This document shows positions 51,643 through 60,494 of a DNA stretch of 64,000 nt, piece after piece (positions within the stretch are counted from its first letter, which is position 1; each line of letters starts with the position of its first letter). The DNA comes from Enteractinococcus coprophilus (lineage in GTDB: Bacteria; Actinomycetota; Actinomycetes; Actinomycetales; Micrococcaceae), in assembly GCF_006716305.1 (NCBI RefSeq), contig NZ_VFOU01000001.1, positions 62,001-126,000 on the forward strand, written 5' to 3'. The translations under genes were made by a program, and so were the position numbers. The notes beneath the pieces were generated by a model. That model was given only the letters and a program-made list of their open reading frames with translations. It searched no databases and was not told the origin of the DNA.

Positions 51643-52782
51643 GTGACTGAAGACCAAACCCCCGAGCCGATCACCTACGCGACCGCCGGGGTCGATGTTG
51701 AAGCCGGCGACGACGCCGTTGAGCTCATGAAGTCGGCGGTCACCGCCACCCATTCCTCGCGCGTACTGGGCGGATTTGGTGGGTTTGCGGGCATGTGGGA
51801 TGCCACGGCGTTGACCAGTTACCGTCAGCCCGTCTTAACCACCTCAACCGATGGAGTCGGCACTAAAGTCGCCATTGCCCAAGCGATGGATATCCATGAC
51901 ACGATCGGTCAGGATCTGGTGGGCATGGTGGTCGATGACATTGTCGTTGTGGGCGCGAAACCCCTGTTTATGACCGACTACATTGCCACCGGCAAGGTCG
52001 TACCCGAGCGCATCGCCGATATCGTGCGCGGGATTGCTCACGGGTGCAAACTTGCCGATACTGCGCTCATCGGTGGCGAAACCGCCGAACACCCGGGCCT
52101 GTTAGCCGCCGACGAATATGATGTTGCCGGGGCCGTCACCGGTGTGGTCGAAGGTGGCGAGATTCTCGGGCCAGAACGCGTCCGCGAAGGCGACGTCGTC
52201 ATAGCCATGGCCTCGTCCGGAGTGCACTCGAACGGGTATTCGCTACTGCGCTCGATCGTTGCTGCGCGTGCCTGGAGCTGGGATCAGCACATTGACGAAT
52301 TTGGTCGCAGTCTTGGCGAAGAGCTCCTCGAGCCGACCCGGATCTATGCTACAACCTGCCTCGATCTGATTGCTGAGCTCAACACGGACGGCGAATTTGC
52401 ACTGCGCGGGTTCTCGCACATCACCGGAGGCGGTCTGGCAGCCAACCTGGCACGTGTGCTACCGCAGGGCACGATGGCCACGATCGACCGGTCGACCTGG
52501 TCGTTGCCCGCGGTGTTCTCAGTGATGGCCGAGGCCGGTCAGGTCCCTCAGGCCGATCTGGAACGCACCCTGAACCTAGGCGTTGGCATGGTCGCCGTGG
52601 TCGCGCCAGAAGCCGCTGAGTCCGCGCTCACCTGGCTGAACACCAACGGTATGACCTCCTGGCAGATCGGCGAAGTCGGCGCACTGACGCAGGACGCAGC
52701 TGCCGCCGGTGACGACTTTATCCAGGGTGCAAAAGGTGTTGACGGTGGCGGGGTACTATTGCGCGGCAGCTACGCCCAATAA
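51643..52782 (+). CDS. purM: phosphoribosylformylglycinamidine cyclo-ligase
   Basis: AIR synthetase of purine synthesis, 379 residues. Motifs: TYATAGVDVEAGDDAVELM, TSTDGVGTKVAIA, VDDIVVVGAKPLFMTDYI, LIGGETAEHPG and GFSHITGGGLAANLARVLP. GTG start at 51643, two bases after the purF stop, with CAGGAAAT upstream. A terminator follows. Confidence 0.96.
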   Translation: MTEDQTPEPITYATAGVDVEAGDDAVELMKSAVTATHSSRVLGGFGGFAGMWDATALTSYRQPVLTTSTDGVGTKVAIAQAMDIHDTIGQDLVGMVVDDIVVVGAKPLFMTDYIATGKVVPERIADIVRGIAHGCKLADTALIGGETAEHPGLLAADEYDVAGAVTGVVEGGEILGPERVREGDVVIAMASSGVHSNGYSLLRSIVAARAWSWDQHIDEFGRSLGEELLEPTRIYATTCLDLIAELNTDGEFALRGFSHITGGGLAANLARVLPQGTMATIDRSTWSLPAVFSVMAEAGQVPQADLERTLNLGVGMVAVVAPEAAESALTWLNTNGMTSWQIGEVGALTQDAAAAGDDFIQGAKGVDGGGVLLRGSYAQ

Positions 52783-52809
52783 CCGTTCAGCACTCGTCTG
52801 AGCCATATA

Positions 52810-52850
52810 ACGACGCCACACGGTAGTTCCGTGCGGCGTCGTCGTTTTTT
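52810..52850 (+). terminator. terminator of the purF-purM operon
   Basis: ACGACGCCACACGG (52810-52823) and CCGTGCGGCGTCGT (52829-52842) form a 14-bp stem with one mismatch, followed by CGTTTTTT. The convergent sirtuin gene ends 106 nt further on; nothing else is seen in the 173-nt gap. Confidence 0.88.
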
Positions 52851-52955
52851 GATCCTCTATATCGTGTGTCTCGTGCTGGTATACCAAAGCCACACATACG
52901 ACAACGAGGGTATTCACGCATATCCCGGCCGGTCGGTTGGTTCCACCGCCCCGTG

Positions 52956-53960
52956 TTAGGAAATCTCTTGGTCCAACCACGCTAAGGCTTGTTTTACGCC
53001 GGTTCTCCACCGGAAGGTAGCTCGGTCTTCGCCACGAGTCGGACCCAGATTAATAATGCCAATCGGCTTACGGGCACGATCAGCCTCAAGCAGGATACGA
53101 TATCCACTCATCACAGCTAGTGAAGAGCCAAGAACGATGAGGGCTCCGGAATTGTCTAACAGCTCCTGAATGGCCTTCTTACGCTGTTGTGGCACAATCT
53201 CACCGAAGTAAACCACGGTCGGTTTGAGCTTATCCGAGCCACAATTGAGACAATGCACCATCTGAAATTGCTCGACCCAGTGCTGCGGGATGCGTGCATC
53301 GCCATCGGGGTTAATCAGTTCTTCAGATATTTCCCAGTCATCCGCAACGCCAGCATTTGCTTCGTGCAGACGTACACCGAAATCTGCCCGGTCCTCTTTA
53401 GCACCGCACACGAGGCACTCAATTTCATCCATGGACCCGTGAAGCGCAATAATGGGGCCAGCTTCCGTGCCATGGTCTGCTTGCTGATCTGCTAGTCGTT
53501 GGCTTCGCTGATGGAGACCATCGACATTTTGCGTGACGACTCCTGCAATCCGTCCCGCAGCGTTCCATTTTGCAATGATCTCGTGTCCCAAGTGAGGGAC
53601 CGCGGCATACATGTGTTTCCAACCGACAAAAGACCGCGCCCAATATCGATGACGGGCAGCATCGTCATGCAGGAATTCCTGATAGGTCATGGGGCGTGAA
53701 TGCCGCAGCGAGCCTTCGGGGCCACGATAATCAGGGATCCCAGAATCGGTAGACATACCAGCACCGGTGAGTAGCAACGGTTTGAGCCTGAGTAGCTGAC
53801 CGATGCCGGTGGATGCGACCTGGACGTTCTGATAGGGCGCTGTATTTTCGATGACACGCTGAACAGACCGCATGGCGGCCTGGTGGGTAGCGTAAGCCGG
53901 ATGATCTTCCGAAAGCGTTGACGCCTCAGAATAGATCGGCCGGTCAGATGAATCTGTCAT
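52956..53960 (-). CDS. Sir2-family NAD-dependent protein deacetylase
   Basis: Sirtuin of 334 residues. The NAD site is TGAGMSTDSGIPDYRGPEG (about 66-84), catalytic TQNVDGLHQRSQ and LHGSMDEIECLVCG, zinc cysteines CLVC and CLNC, then VVYFGEIVPQ and GSSLAVMSGY. The N-terminus is about 50 residues longer than minimal bacterial sirtuins. ATG at 53960 with GGTGAG nearby. Candidate partner of acs, but the two are not adjacent. Confidence 0.94.
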   Translation of the reverse strand: MTDSSDRPIYSEASTLSEDHPAYATHQAAMRSVQRVIENTAPYQNVQVASTGIGQLLRLKPLLLTGAGMSTDSGIPDYRGPEGSLRHSRPMTYQEFLHDDAARHRYWARSFVGWKHMYAAVPHLGHEIIAKWNAAGRIAGVVTQNVDGLHQRSQRLADQQADHGTEAGPIIALHGSMDEIECLVCGAKEDRADFGVRLHEANAGVADDWEISEELINPDGDARIPQHWVEQFQMVHCLNCGSDKLKPTVVYFGEIVPQQRKKAIQELLDNSGALIVLGSSLAVMSGYRILLEADRARKPIGIINLGPTRGEDRATFRWRTGVKQALAWLDQEIS

Positions 53961-54014
53961 CTCACCGGACCGACCTGTTAAGAGTCAAGGAAACCCATAA
54001 GCGAAAAGATCCTA

Positions 54015-54215
54015 CTAATACGATGTATCTTCGTCGTATTCGTCGTCGTAGGCGTTATATTTTTCCGCGTATTCGGCGTACTCGTTACTCTCTTCCCTAT
54101 CGGGTTTCTTTCCGGATAGCTCTCGCTCGAGTGCTGCCAAATCGGTAGCTGGCGAGAAGTACTTCATGTCCCGTGCCTGACGGGTTGCCTTTGCCTTTTG
54201 ACGGCCGCGCCCCAT
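54015..54215 (-). CDS. DUF3073 small protein
   Basis: A 66-residue protein with the actinobacterial DUF3073 start MGRGRQKAKATRQARDMKYF, then SPATDLAALERELSG and an acidic Tyr-rich tail. The ATG at 54215 has GGGGG 8 nt upstream and carries the family's N-terminus; longer frames do not. Function unknown; the basic head and acidic tail suggest nucleic-acid or ribosome contact. A hairpin lies in its leader. Confidence 0.87.
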   Translation of the reverse strand: MGRGRQKAKATRQARDMKYFSPATDLAALERELSGKKPDREESNEYAEYAEKYNAYDDEYDEDTSY

Positions 54216-54249
54216 GAGCGTGACCCCCTTCGCGGTCTCTGTCCCCAAA

Positions 54250-54278
54250 AGCGACAACATAAGGCTCATGTTGTCGCT
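54250..54278 (-). promoter_or_regulatory. leader hairpin before DUF3073
   Basis: AGCGACAACAT (54250-54260) and ATGTTGTCGCT (54268-54278) form a perfect 11-bp stem with a 7-nt loop. On the minus strand it is followed by TTTTGGGG and lies 35 nt before the DUF3073 start, so it may attenuate that gene. On the plus strand a CTTTTT run follows 6 nt later, but no plus-strand gene ends here. Confidence 0.5.
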
Positions 54279-54483
54279 GAGGTCTCTTTTTCGTAATGGT
54301 TCGTGCTTACCAGGTTAACATGTTTGAGTAGAGTTCGCCCCTTTGGCGCTAAAATATGTCTGGTATAACCGGGGCTTTCGCTCTAAGATCAGCTTATAAC
54401 CAGCAGTCCCCCGCGTCGCTCGCCGATGGCGAAGCAGTCGCGAGGAAATAAAACGCTGCTGTCAGGAAGGATGATGGAACGGC
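54279..54483. other. divergent region DUF3073 / septum-formation gene
   Basis: No gene is seen. AT-rich stretches near 54350-54375 and 54392-54403 are possible promoters for the plus-strand gene. An imperfect repeat, GCGTCGC / GCGAAGC, occurs around 54412-54436. GGAAGGATGATGG precedes the start codon. Confidence 0.3.
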
Positions 54484-55227
54484 ATGACCCCAGCCGACTA
54501 CCAGCCAGGCTCAAACCCGGAGCCTCCGCTGTCAGCTGAAGATCCGTCTACGCCATCGCGGCGTGAGATTCGTCAGCAACGTGAACGGCGCTCTCGGCGC
54601 AATTCCTGGATCATCTTTTTCACGGTGCTGATCGTGGTGCTTGGGATTGTCATGTTCTTCGTCTATAGCTTCAGCTCCTCGAATAATGACAACGGGGCTG
54701 AAACCCCCACCGAAACCACCACGCGTAACCCATCGCCTGGTATCGACGGCATTGTAGCCACCAATGTGGCCCCAGAGAACTTCCTACCCGGGGACTGTCT
54801 GGCGAATTACACGGACGCTAGCCAGCCTGCTGACATTGTCGAATGCTCAACTCCGCATAACGCTCAGCTCATTGGACGACGCCTGTACTCCGGGGAGATG
54901 ACCTACCCTGGTGAAGAAGAGCTACGAGAATCGTCCGAGGCATTCTGCGCAGACATTGCCTTATTGGAAAACACTCAGGCGACCTATTCGATCAACACTT
55001 CGCGTCCGTCGGAATACACGTGGGAAACCGAGGCAGACCGCCGGGTCGACTGCATCGTGTCAACCAATGACGAAACAAACTTCTCCGAGTCGCTGGTAGA
55101 AGAACCTGCCATTGACGATCAACGCTCCGAAGAAGAACAGGCCGAGAACCCGATTCAGACCGCAGCCGAAGCTGCCGCCAATCCCGAAGCAACAGCTTCC
55201 CCAACGGCTGATTCAGAGGAATCCTAG
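54484..55227 (+). CDS. septum-formation family protein
   Basis: A 247-residue single-pass protein. The polar head (RREIRQQRERRSRR) is cytoplasmic, a helix lies at about 41-62, and the extracytoplasmic part carries NFLPGDCLANYTD, DIVECSTPHNAQLIGR and FCADIALL, the cysteine-bearing pattern of the Septum_form domain (PF13845-like). An Ala/Glu/Pro-rich tail follows. ATG at 54484. The role is inferred from the family name only. Confidence 0.82.
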   Translation: MTPADYQPGSNPEPPLSAEDPSTPSRREIRQQRERRSRRNSWIIFFTVLIVVLGIVMFFVYSFSSSNNDNGAETPTETTTRNPSPGIDGIVATNVAPENFLPGDCLANYTDASQPADIVECSTPHNAQLIGRRLYSGEMTYPGEEELRESSEAFCADIALLENTQATYSINTSRPSEYTWETEADRRVDCIVSTNDETNFSESLVEEPAIDDQRSEEEQAENPIQTAAEAAANPEATASPTADSEES

Positions 55228-55266
55228 ACGCCGGATCGCGGCGAGCAGTACTTTCTCGCATACGAA

Positions 55267-55310
55267 AAAAGGCCGAGTGCCGACCTGCAGGGGTGGGCAC
55301 TCGGCCTTTT
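55267..55310. terminator. bidirectional terminator, septum gene and clpB
   Basis: AAAAGGCCGAGTGCC (55267-55281) and GGCACTCGGCCTTTT (55296-55310) form a 15-bp perfect stem with T/A runs on both sides. It lies 40 nt after the septum-gene stop and 31 nt beyond the clpB stop. Confidence 0.9.
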
Positions 55311-55340
55311 CAGAACCCCACGGGGTTCCAAAGGGATCCG

Positions 55341-57959
55341 TTAGACGGTAGATTCCTGGCCGGTGTCGGCTTGTACCGGATGTGTTGTCAGTATGATGCC
55401 CTCGTCGTCAGCATCGACCGTCACGCTATCACCATCGTTTACCTCGCCTGCCAGGATTTTTCGTGCGAGATTATCTCCGATTTCACGCTGGATGAGTCGA
55501 CGCAATGGACGGGCACCATATGCGGGATCGTACCCAACTCGAGCCAACCATTCAGCAGCTGCTGGGGTCACCTCGAGGCTAATGCGGCGATCAGCGAGCC
55601 GATCGACCAGCTGTGCAATCTGCAAGTCGACGATCTTTACCAGATCCTTGATGGTCAACGGATCGAAGTGGATCATGTCGTCCAGTCGGTTCAAGAATTC
55701 AGGTTTGAACGCGGCTCGCACTGCAGCATCAACACGGGCGTGTTTCTCGGCCGGTTCGAGGCCTGGGTCGACCAGATATTCTGAACCCAGGTTGGAGGTC
55801 AGAATCAATATGGTGTTGCGGAAGTCCACGGTGCGGCCCTGTCCGTCGGTGAGCCGACCGTCGTCTAAGACCTGCAAGAGGATGTCAAAGACTTCTGGGT
55901 GTGCCTTTTCGACCTCGTCTAACAAGATGACCGAGTAGGGGCGACGACGCACAGCTTCGGTCAGTTGGCCGCCCTCGTCGTAGCCCACGTATCCAGGAGG
56001 AGCACCGACCAGGCGTGACACTGCGTGTTTCTCCGAGTACTCGGACATATCGATGCGAACCATCGCGTGTTCGTCGTCGAAGAGAAATTCCGCCAGGGAT
56101 TTGGCAAGCTCAGTCTTGCCGACCCCCGTGGGTCCCAAGAAGAGAAACGAACCAATCGGCCGGTTTGGATCCGAGATTCCGGCACGCGAGCGCCGGACAG
56201 CGTCTGCCACCGAGGCCACAGCTTTGTGCTGCCCAATCAGGCGGTGGCCGATCTCGGCTTCCATGTTGAGCAATTTTTCCTGCTCGCTGGACAACATGCG
56301 CCCGGCTGGAATGCCGGTCCAGGCTTCGATGACTTCTGCGATGTCATGAGCCGTGACCTGTTCGGAGACCATTTGGTCCTCACTGGCAGCGGTCGAATCT
56401 GCGGCTTCGGCTGCGGCCAGATCCTTTTCGACCTGGGGAATTTCACCGTAGAGAATCCGGGATGCTTCGGCTAGGTCGCCTTCACGCTGAGCTTTTTCTG
56501 CTGCTGAACGCAGCTCGTCGAGCTGCACGCGGAGGTCACCGGCCTTATTCAAGGACGCCTTTTCCGATTCCCACTGGGCTGTGAGTCCGGCGAGTTCTTC
56601 CTTCGTGTCGGCTAACTCTGCACGCAGCGCAGCCAAGCGTTCCACCGAGGCCGGATCGGTTTCACCTTCCAGCGCGAGTTCCTCCATGGTCAACCGGTCG
56701 GCAGCGCGGCGTAGCTTGTCAATGGCCTCGGGTGCTGAGTCGATTTCCATCCGTAACCGCGAGGCCGCTTCGTCCATCAGGTCGATGGCCTTATCTGGCA
56801 ATTGGCGTCCCGGAATATATCGGTTCGACAGGTTGGCTGCGGCTACCAGGGCAGCGTCGGCAATGGCAACCTTGTGGTGGGCTTCGTAGCGTTCTTTCAG
56901 GCCGCGCAGAATAGCAATCGTGTCATCCACGGAGGGTTCACCAACAAAGACCTGTTGGAAGCGACGTTCCAACGCGGGATCTTTTTCGATATTTTCCCGG
57001 TATTCATCCAGCGTCGTGGCACCAATCATCCGCAGCTGACCACGGGCCAGCATTGGCTTGAGCATGTTGCCAGCGTCCATCGAACCTTCGGCGGCACCTG
57101 CGCCGACTACGGTGTGTAGCTCGTCAATAAACGTCACGACCTCGCCACCTGCAGCAGCAATTTCTTCCAAGACGGCTTTGAGCCGCTCTTCAAATTCGCC
57201 GCGGTATTTCGCGCCCGCAACCATCGCGCCAAGGTCAAGCGATATGAGTCGCTTGCCACGCAATGATTCCGGGACGTCGCCGGCAACGATGCGCTGTGCC
57301 AGGCCTTCGACGACTGCGGTCTTACCGACACCTGGCTCACCGATCAGCACCGGGTTGTTTTTGGTACGACGGGACAGTACCTGGATGACGCGACGAACCT
57401 CAGCGTCGCGACCAATCACCGGGTCGAGCTTGCCAGCAGCGGCAATCTCCGTGAGATCGGTGCCGTATTGTTCCAGAGCCTGAAAGGTTCCTTCAGGATC
57501 CTGTGACGTCACCTTCGTATCGCCGCGAACCGCTTGCATGGCAGAAGTCAATGCTTCCACGCTGGCTCCTGCATCGCGCAGCGCCGCTCCGGTATCGCCG
57601 GCGTCCGCGGCAAGCCCGAGCAGCAGGTGTTCTGTGGAAACGAATTGATCCTGGTTCTTCGTGGCCTGTGTCTGGGCGGCAGAAAGAACGTTGAGTCCGC
57701 TACGAGACAGCTGGGCTTCAGCGATCGTGGATCCCGACACTTTGGGTAATGCGGCAATTTGACTGGAAGCCTTGGTCGAGACGACGTCGGGATCGACTCC
57801 AGCGGCTTTGAGCACTGCGACGGCGACTGATCCGCGCTGATCCATCAGCGCTTTCAGGATGTGAGCAGGTTCAATTTGCGGATTGCCCGCCGTCGAGGCA
57901 TTCATGGCCGCGGCCGACAGCACTTCTTGAGACTTCGTCGTGAATTGCGAATTTTTCAA
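55341..57959 (-). CDS. clpB: ATP-dependent disaggregase ClpB
   Basis: Hexameric AAA+ chaperone that dissolves protein aggregates with DnaK. The 872 residues have two Clp_N repeats, NBD1 ([26 protein letters not shown]), a coiled-coil middle domain of about 120 residues, and NBD2 ([26 protein letters not shown]). I chose TTG at 57959 because AAGGAG lies 6 nt upstream and the protein then begins [13 protein letters not shown]; no ATG fits. A HAIR-like operator is 46-66 bp upstream. Confidence 0.96.
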   Translation of the reverse strand: MKNSQFTTKSQEVLSAAAMNASTAGNPQIEPAHILKALMDQRGSVAVAVLKAAGVDPDVVSTKASSQIAALPKVSGSTIAEAQLSRSGLNVLSAAQTQATKNQDQFVSTEHLLLGLAADAGDTGAALRDAGASVEALTSAMQAVRGDTKVTSQDPEGTFQALEQYGTDLTEIAAAGKLDPVIGRDAEVRRVIQVLSRRTKNNPVLIGEPGVGKTAVVEGLAQRIVAGDVPESLRGKRLISLDLGAMVAGAKYRGEFEERLKAVLEEIAAAGGEVVTFIDELHTVVGAGAAEGSMDAGNMLKPMLARGQLRMIGATTLDEYRENIEKDPALERRFQQVFVGEPSVDDTIAILRGLKERYEAHHKVAIADAALVAAANLSNRYIPGRQLPDKAIDLMDEAASRLRMEIDSAPEAIDKLRRAADRLTMEELALEGETDPASVERLAALRAELADTKEELAGLTAQWESEKASLNKAGDLRVQLDELRSAAEKAQREGDLAEASRILYGEIPQVEKDLAAAEAADSTAASEDQMVSEQVTAHDIAEVIEAWTGIPAGRMLSSEQEKLLNMEAEIGHRLIGQHKAVASVADAVRRSRAGISDPNRPIGSFLFLGPTGVGKTELAKSLAEFLFDDEHAMVRIDMSEYSEKHAVSRLVGAPPGYVGYDEGGQLTEAVRRRPYSVILLDEVEKAHPEVFDILLQVLDDGRLTDGQGRTVDFRNTILILTSNLGSEYLVDPGLEPAEKHARVDAAVRAAFKPEFLNRLDDMIHFDPLTIKDLVKIVDLQIAQLVDRLADRRISLEVTPAAAEWLARVGYDPAYGARPLRRLIQREIGDNLARKILAGEVNDGDSVTVDADDEGIILTTHPVQADTGQESTV

Positions 57960-57973
57960 TGCAAACTCCTTGC

Positions 57974-57993
57974 TTTCGGAATGCATACCGAAA
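57974..57993. repeat. small inverted repeat in clpB leader
   Basis: TTTCGG (57974-57979) and CCGAAA (57988-57993) flank an 8-nt loop. It lies between the clpB ribosome site and the HAIR-like element, so it is in the transcribed leader or at the transcription start. Its role is unknown. Confidence 0.35.
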
Positions 57994-58004
57994 TGAAACT
58001 TAAA

Positions 58005-58025
58005 CTTGAGCCTACTTAACTCAAC
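58005..58025. promoter_or_regulatory. HAIR-like HspR operator upstream of clpB
   Basis: CTTGAG (58005-58010) and ACTCAA (58019-58024) are arranged as in the HspR-associated inverted repeat CTTGAGT-N7-ACTCAAG; 12 of 14 arm bases match. On the minus strand the same bases form TTGAGT, 16 nt before TAAGTT, a plausible -35/-10, so HspR binding would block the promoter. hspR is at 62378-62914. Confidence 0.65.
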
Positions 58026-58176
58026 CCTAACTGGGTGCGGAATATTCCGGAAGAGAGAAAAACATATTCTCCATGAGCGAAGCGTCCATGGAAAAGTATG
58101 GTGCTGACGTCGACTGTTCATCAGCGCCGGGCCGCACCCTACCCGGCTCAGCGGGTGCGCTGACGAGGACAGTGAG

Positions 58177-58962
58177 TTATTCGGTAGACGGTTCAGCGGT
58201 CGGGGACGGTGTTGCTGCGCTATCGACCCGATCACGGAAGGTTTCCTGGAGTTTTTCAGCCTGAGCACCAAACATGTCTTGTGCTTGTTGTAGCGTGACT
58301 TGCTCGGCGGTCATGTACATGTGGAAACGGGCGTTGACTGATGAGCCGCCCACGGCCAAAGACTCCACGTCTTGTCCGTCCGAGATCTCCAGATGTAATG
58401 CATCGAGACCGGGGACTTTGGTAAACGTGGCCTCAGCGCCTTCGACCTCGGAGGAGGTCAGCGTCTCGCAGGCGTTCGGAATATCGCGGTAAATTGCCAT
58501 AGGTTCAGTCAGTTCGGTGGTTTCAAAGATCATGGTCTCCACCGCAGCACCCCGGGTGGCCTGAGACGCCGATTCCTCGGAACGATCAGGTACCTCGCGG
58601 ATAAACTTCGCCGAAACACCACCGACCGCAGGGGCAGAAAAAGAATTCAATTCCTCCAGCAGGCTCGCACAGCGGCCAGTGGGTTCAAATTCACTCAAGG
58701 TCAGATACATCGTGACAGGATCATCCGCAAAGCCTTCGATCGGGGGATCCTGGGCAACCCCCACCACCTCAGCGTCGGTGACCAGGGCGGCAGCAAATTG
58801 GTCGAGGTCGACCTCAGTGGCCACCGGCGACGTTGCGGGGGCCTCGTTGTCGGTTGGTGCGGAGTCGGGTTGCTCGCCGTCGTCGGAAGCACACGCGGCA
58901 AGCCCCAGCAGACCCACAGCGGCCAGGGCCGAGAACCGAAGAACTCTACGTTTAACACACAT
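58177..58962 (-). CDS. actinobacterial lipoprotein of unknown function
   Basis: A 261-residue secreted lipoprotein. Signal: basic CVKRRVLRF, hydrophobic core, lipobox LAAC with Cys24. A Ser/Thr/Asp/Pro linker is followed by a mixed domain with two cysteines ([18 protein letters not shown]), probably a disulfide, and a Pro/Thr tail. ATG at 58962 with GAGGG upstream. No family recognised. It has its own promoter region, shared with the divergent yihY-like gene. Confidence 0.78.
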   Translation of the reverse strand: MCVKRRVLRFSALAAVGLLGLAACASDDGEQPDSAPTDNEAPATSPVATEVDLDQFAAALVTDAEVVGVAQDPPIEGFADDPVTMYLTLSEFEPTGRCASLLEELNSFSAPAVGGVSAKFIREVPDRSEESASQATRGAAVETMIFETTELTEPMAIYRDIPNACETLTSSEVEGAEATFTKVPGLDALHLEISDGQDVESLAVGGSSVNARFHMYMTAEQVTLQQAQDMFGAQAEKLQETFRDRVDSAATPSPTAEPSTE

Positions 58963-59057
58963 CACACCCTCTACGATACAGGCTCTGCAACCGTCGACTG
59001 CAACCTTCGAGCCACCTGTCAGCGCCTCCGCTACCGACACACCCACACCGGTGCAGC

Positions 59058-59063
59058 TAAGCT
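59058..59063 (+). promoter_or_regulatory. putative promoter CCGACA-18-TAAGCT, leaderless
   Basis: TAAGCT (59058-59063) ends 7 nt before the ATG at 59071. CCGACA (59034-59039) lies 18 nt upstream. The spacer AAAGG is close to the start and could alternatively be a ribosome site. Confidence 0.42.
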
Positions 59064-59070
59064 CAAAGGT

Positions 59071-60408
59071 ATGTCCCACCCCGCGGCCGACTCCCCCGAT
59101 GCGCACAACCCGCCGGCTACTCCGACGACGTCGGATGCCGCGCAGCACTCACCTGTCGCGTCTTCAGCTGGGAACCAGGCCGGGGTGCCTCAGCGCATCG
59201 CTTCGGCTGCGCTAGCACGCTTGACCCCGACCCGTCCGCTGCGGACCTACCGGCAGCCTCGTCCCACGTTGTGGTTTGTGGCACGACGGACTTGGGCGAA
59301 AGCGATCTCCATGCAGGTGTGGGATGTCGCAGCAACCATGACATTCTATTTATTTTTATCACTGCTCCCAGGGCTTATTGCGATCACTTCGATCGTCTCG
59401 GTGGTCGATTTCACTGAGGAAACCATCTGGACGATTGCAGGACTGGCCAATGAACTATTCCCAGCAATGGATGCCGCCATCGTAGCTCAGACACTATTTA
59501 CCCTGATCGATACCCCGGGCGGAGTCCTGGCGCTGACCCTCGGGCTCATCGGTTCGTTATATTCGGCATCCAATGTCGTCGCCGCGTTCCATCGTGCAAT
59601 GAACCGCATCTATGACACTCGCGAAGGCCGACCCTTGATCTACTTTCGCTTCGTGGTGTTTCTGGAAACCCTCGTGTTGATCATTGCCTCGCTGGCACTG
59701 CTGGTATTAATCATCCTTGGCGGTGATCTCTCGCGGCGTCTGGGCCAAATGCTAGGGCTGACAGACGAGGCTGTTGCAGCCTGGAACATCCTGAAATGGC
59801 CATTGATCTTATTGGTCCTAATATTTCTGGTATCGCAGGCATTTTATCGTGGACCCAATGTGACTCGACCCCGCTACCGCGTGATCACCACCGGTGCAGC
59901 GGTGACCGTCATCGTCCTATTTTCCAGCCTTGCCCTGACCGGCTGGCTGTTAGACCGAGTGGCGATCTTTGAACGAGTCTTCACAACGGTCAATGGAATT
60001 CTCTACGTGATCTTGATGGTGTGGCTGGCGTTTATAGTCATGCTCATCGCTGCTGGGTGGGACGCCGAAATGCTACGCGCCCGACAACTGGCCTCAGGGT
60101 ATCGAGCATGCGATGAGCTCCAACTGGCCACCGAACACACCTGGGTTTTGCGCAGACTCGATGCCGAAGATGCCAACCGGCGACGGATTTCTGGCCTGAT
60201 AGTCGACAACTACCACACCGGTGAAGCGGTGACGACGCCGCGAACGCCACAGCTCACCGAAGCCAGCAGCTTCTGGGCAATCAAGGAACCTGATTATCAA
60301 CCGTCAACGGGCACCCCATTTCACACGGCTGATCCCACACCACCCGCGAAGCACTTCACCTGGGATGACGGCGGCCCAACCGATAGCCCTGAGTCACAGC
60401 CCGATTAA
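59071..60408 (+). CDS. YihY/BrkB-family membrane protein
   Basis: A 445-residue inner-membrane protein. A polar, Ala/Pro-rich head of about 75 residues precedes six helices. Family blocks are MTFYLFLSLLPGLIAITSI, GSLYSASNVVAAFHRAMNRIY and the region around ILYVILMVWLAFIV. A cytoplasmic tail of about 110 residues follows. The role is unresolved (once called RNase BN in error). The frame is open upstream, but that part is antisense to the lipoprotein gene; ATG at 59071 fits the promoter. Confidence 0.88.
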   Translation: MSHPAADSPDAHNPPATPTTSDAAQHSPVASSAGNQAGVPQRIASAALARLTPTRPLRTYRQPRPTLWFVARRTWAKAISMQVWDVAATMTFYLFLSLLPGLIAITSIVSVVDFTEETIWTIAGLANELFPAMDAAIVAQTLFTLIDTPGGVLALTLGLIGSLYSASNVVAAFHRAMNRIYDTREGRPLIYFRFVVFLETLVLIIASLALLVLIILGGDLSRRLGQMLGLTDEAVAAWNILKWPLILLVLIFLVSQAFYRGPNVTRPRYRVITTGAAVTVIVLFSSLALTGWLLDRVAIFERVFTTVNGILYVILMVWLAFIVMLIAAGWDAEMLRARQLASGYRACDELQLATEHTWVLRRLDAEDANRRRISGLIVDNYHTGEAVTTPRTPQLTEASSFWAIKEPDYQPSTGTPFHTADPTPPAKHFTWDDGGPTDSPESQPD

Positions 60409-60421
60409 TCCTGCAAAAATA

Positions 60422-60454
60422 CGCAAGCGCCCTGCACTTGGCAGGGCGCTTGCG
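60422..60454. terminator. hairpin between yihY-like and DoxX-like genes
   Basis: CGCAAGCGCCCTGC (60422-60435) and GCAGGGCGCTTGCG (60441-60454) form a 14-bp perfect stem with a 5-nt loop. It is convergently placed; no long T run. Confidence 0.75.
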
Positions 60455-60494
60455 CGTAGTCGTAATACGCGATGCGAAGCGTTCAGCGGGCGCG

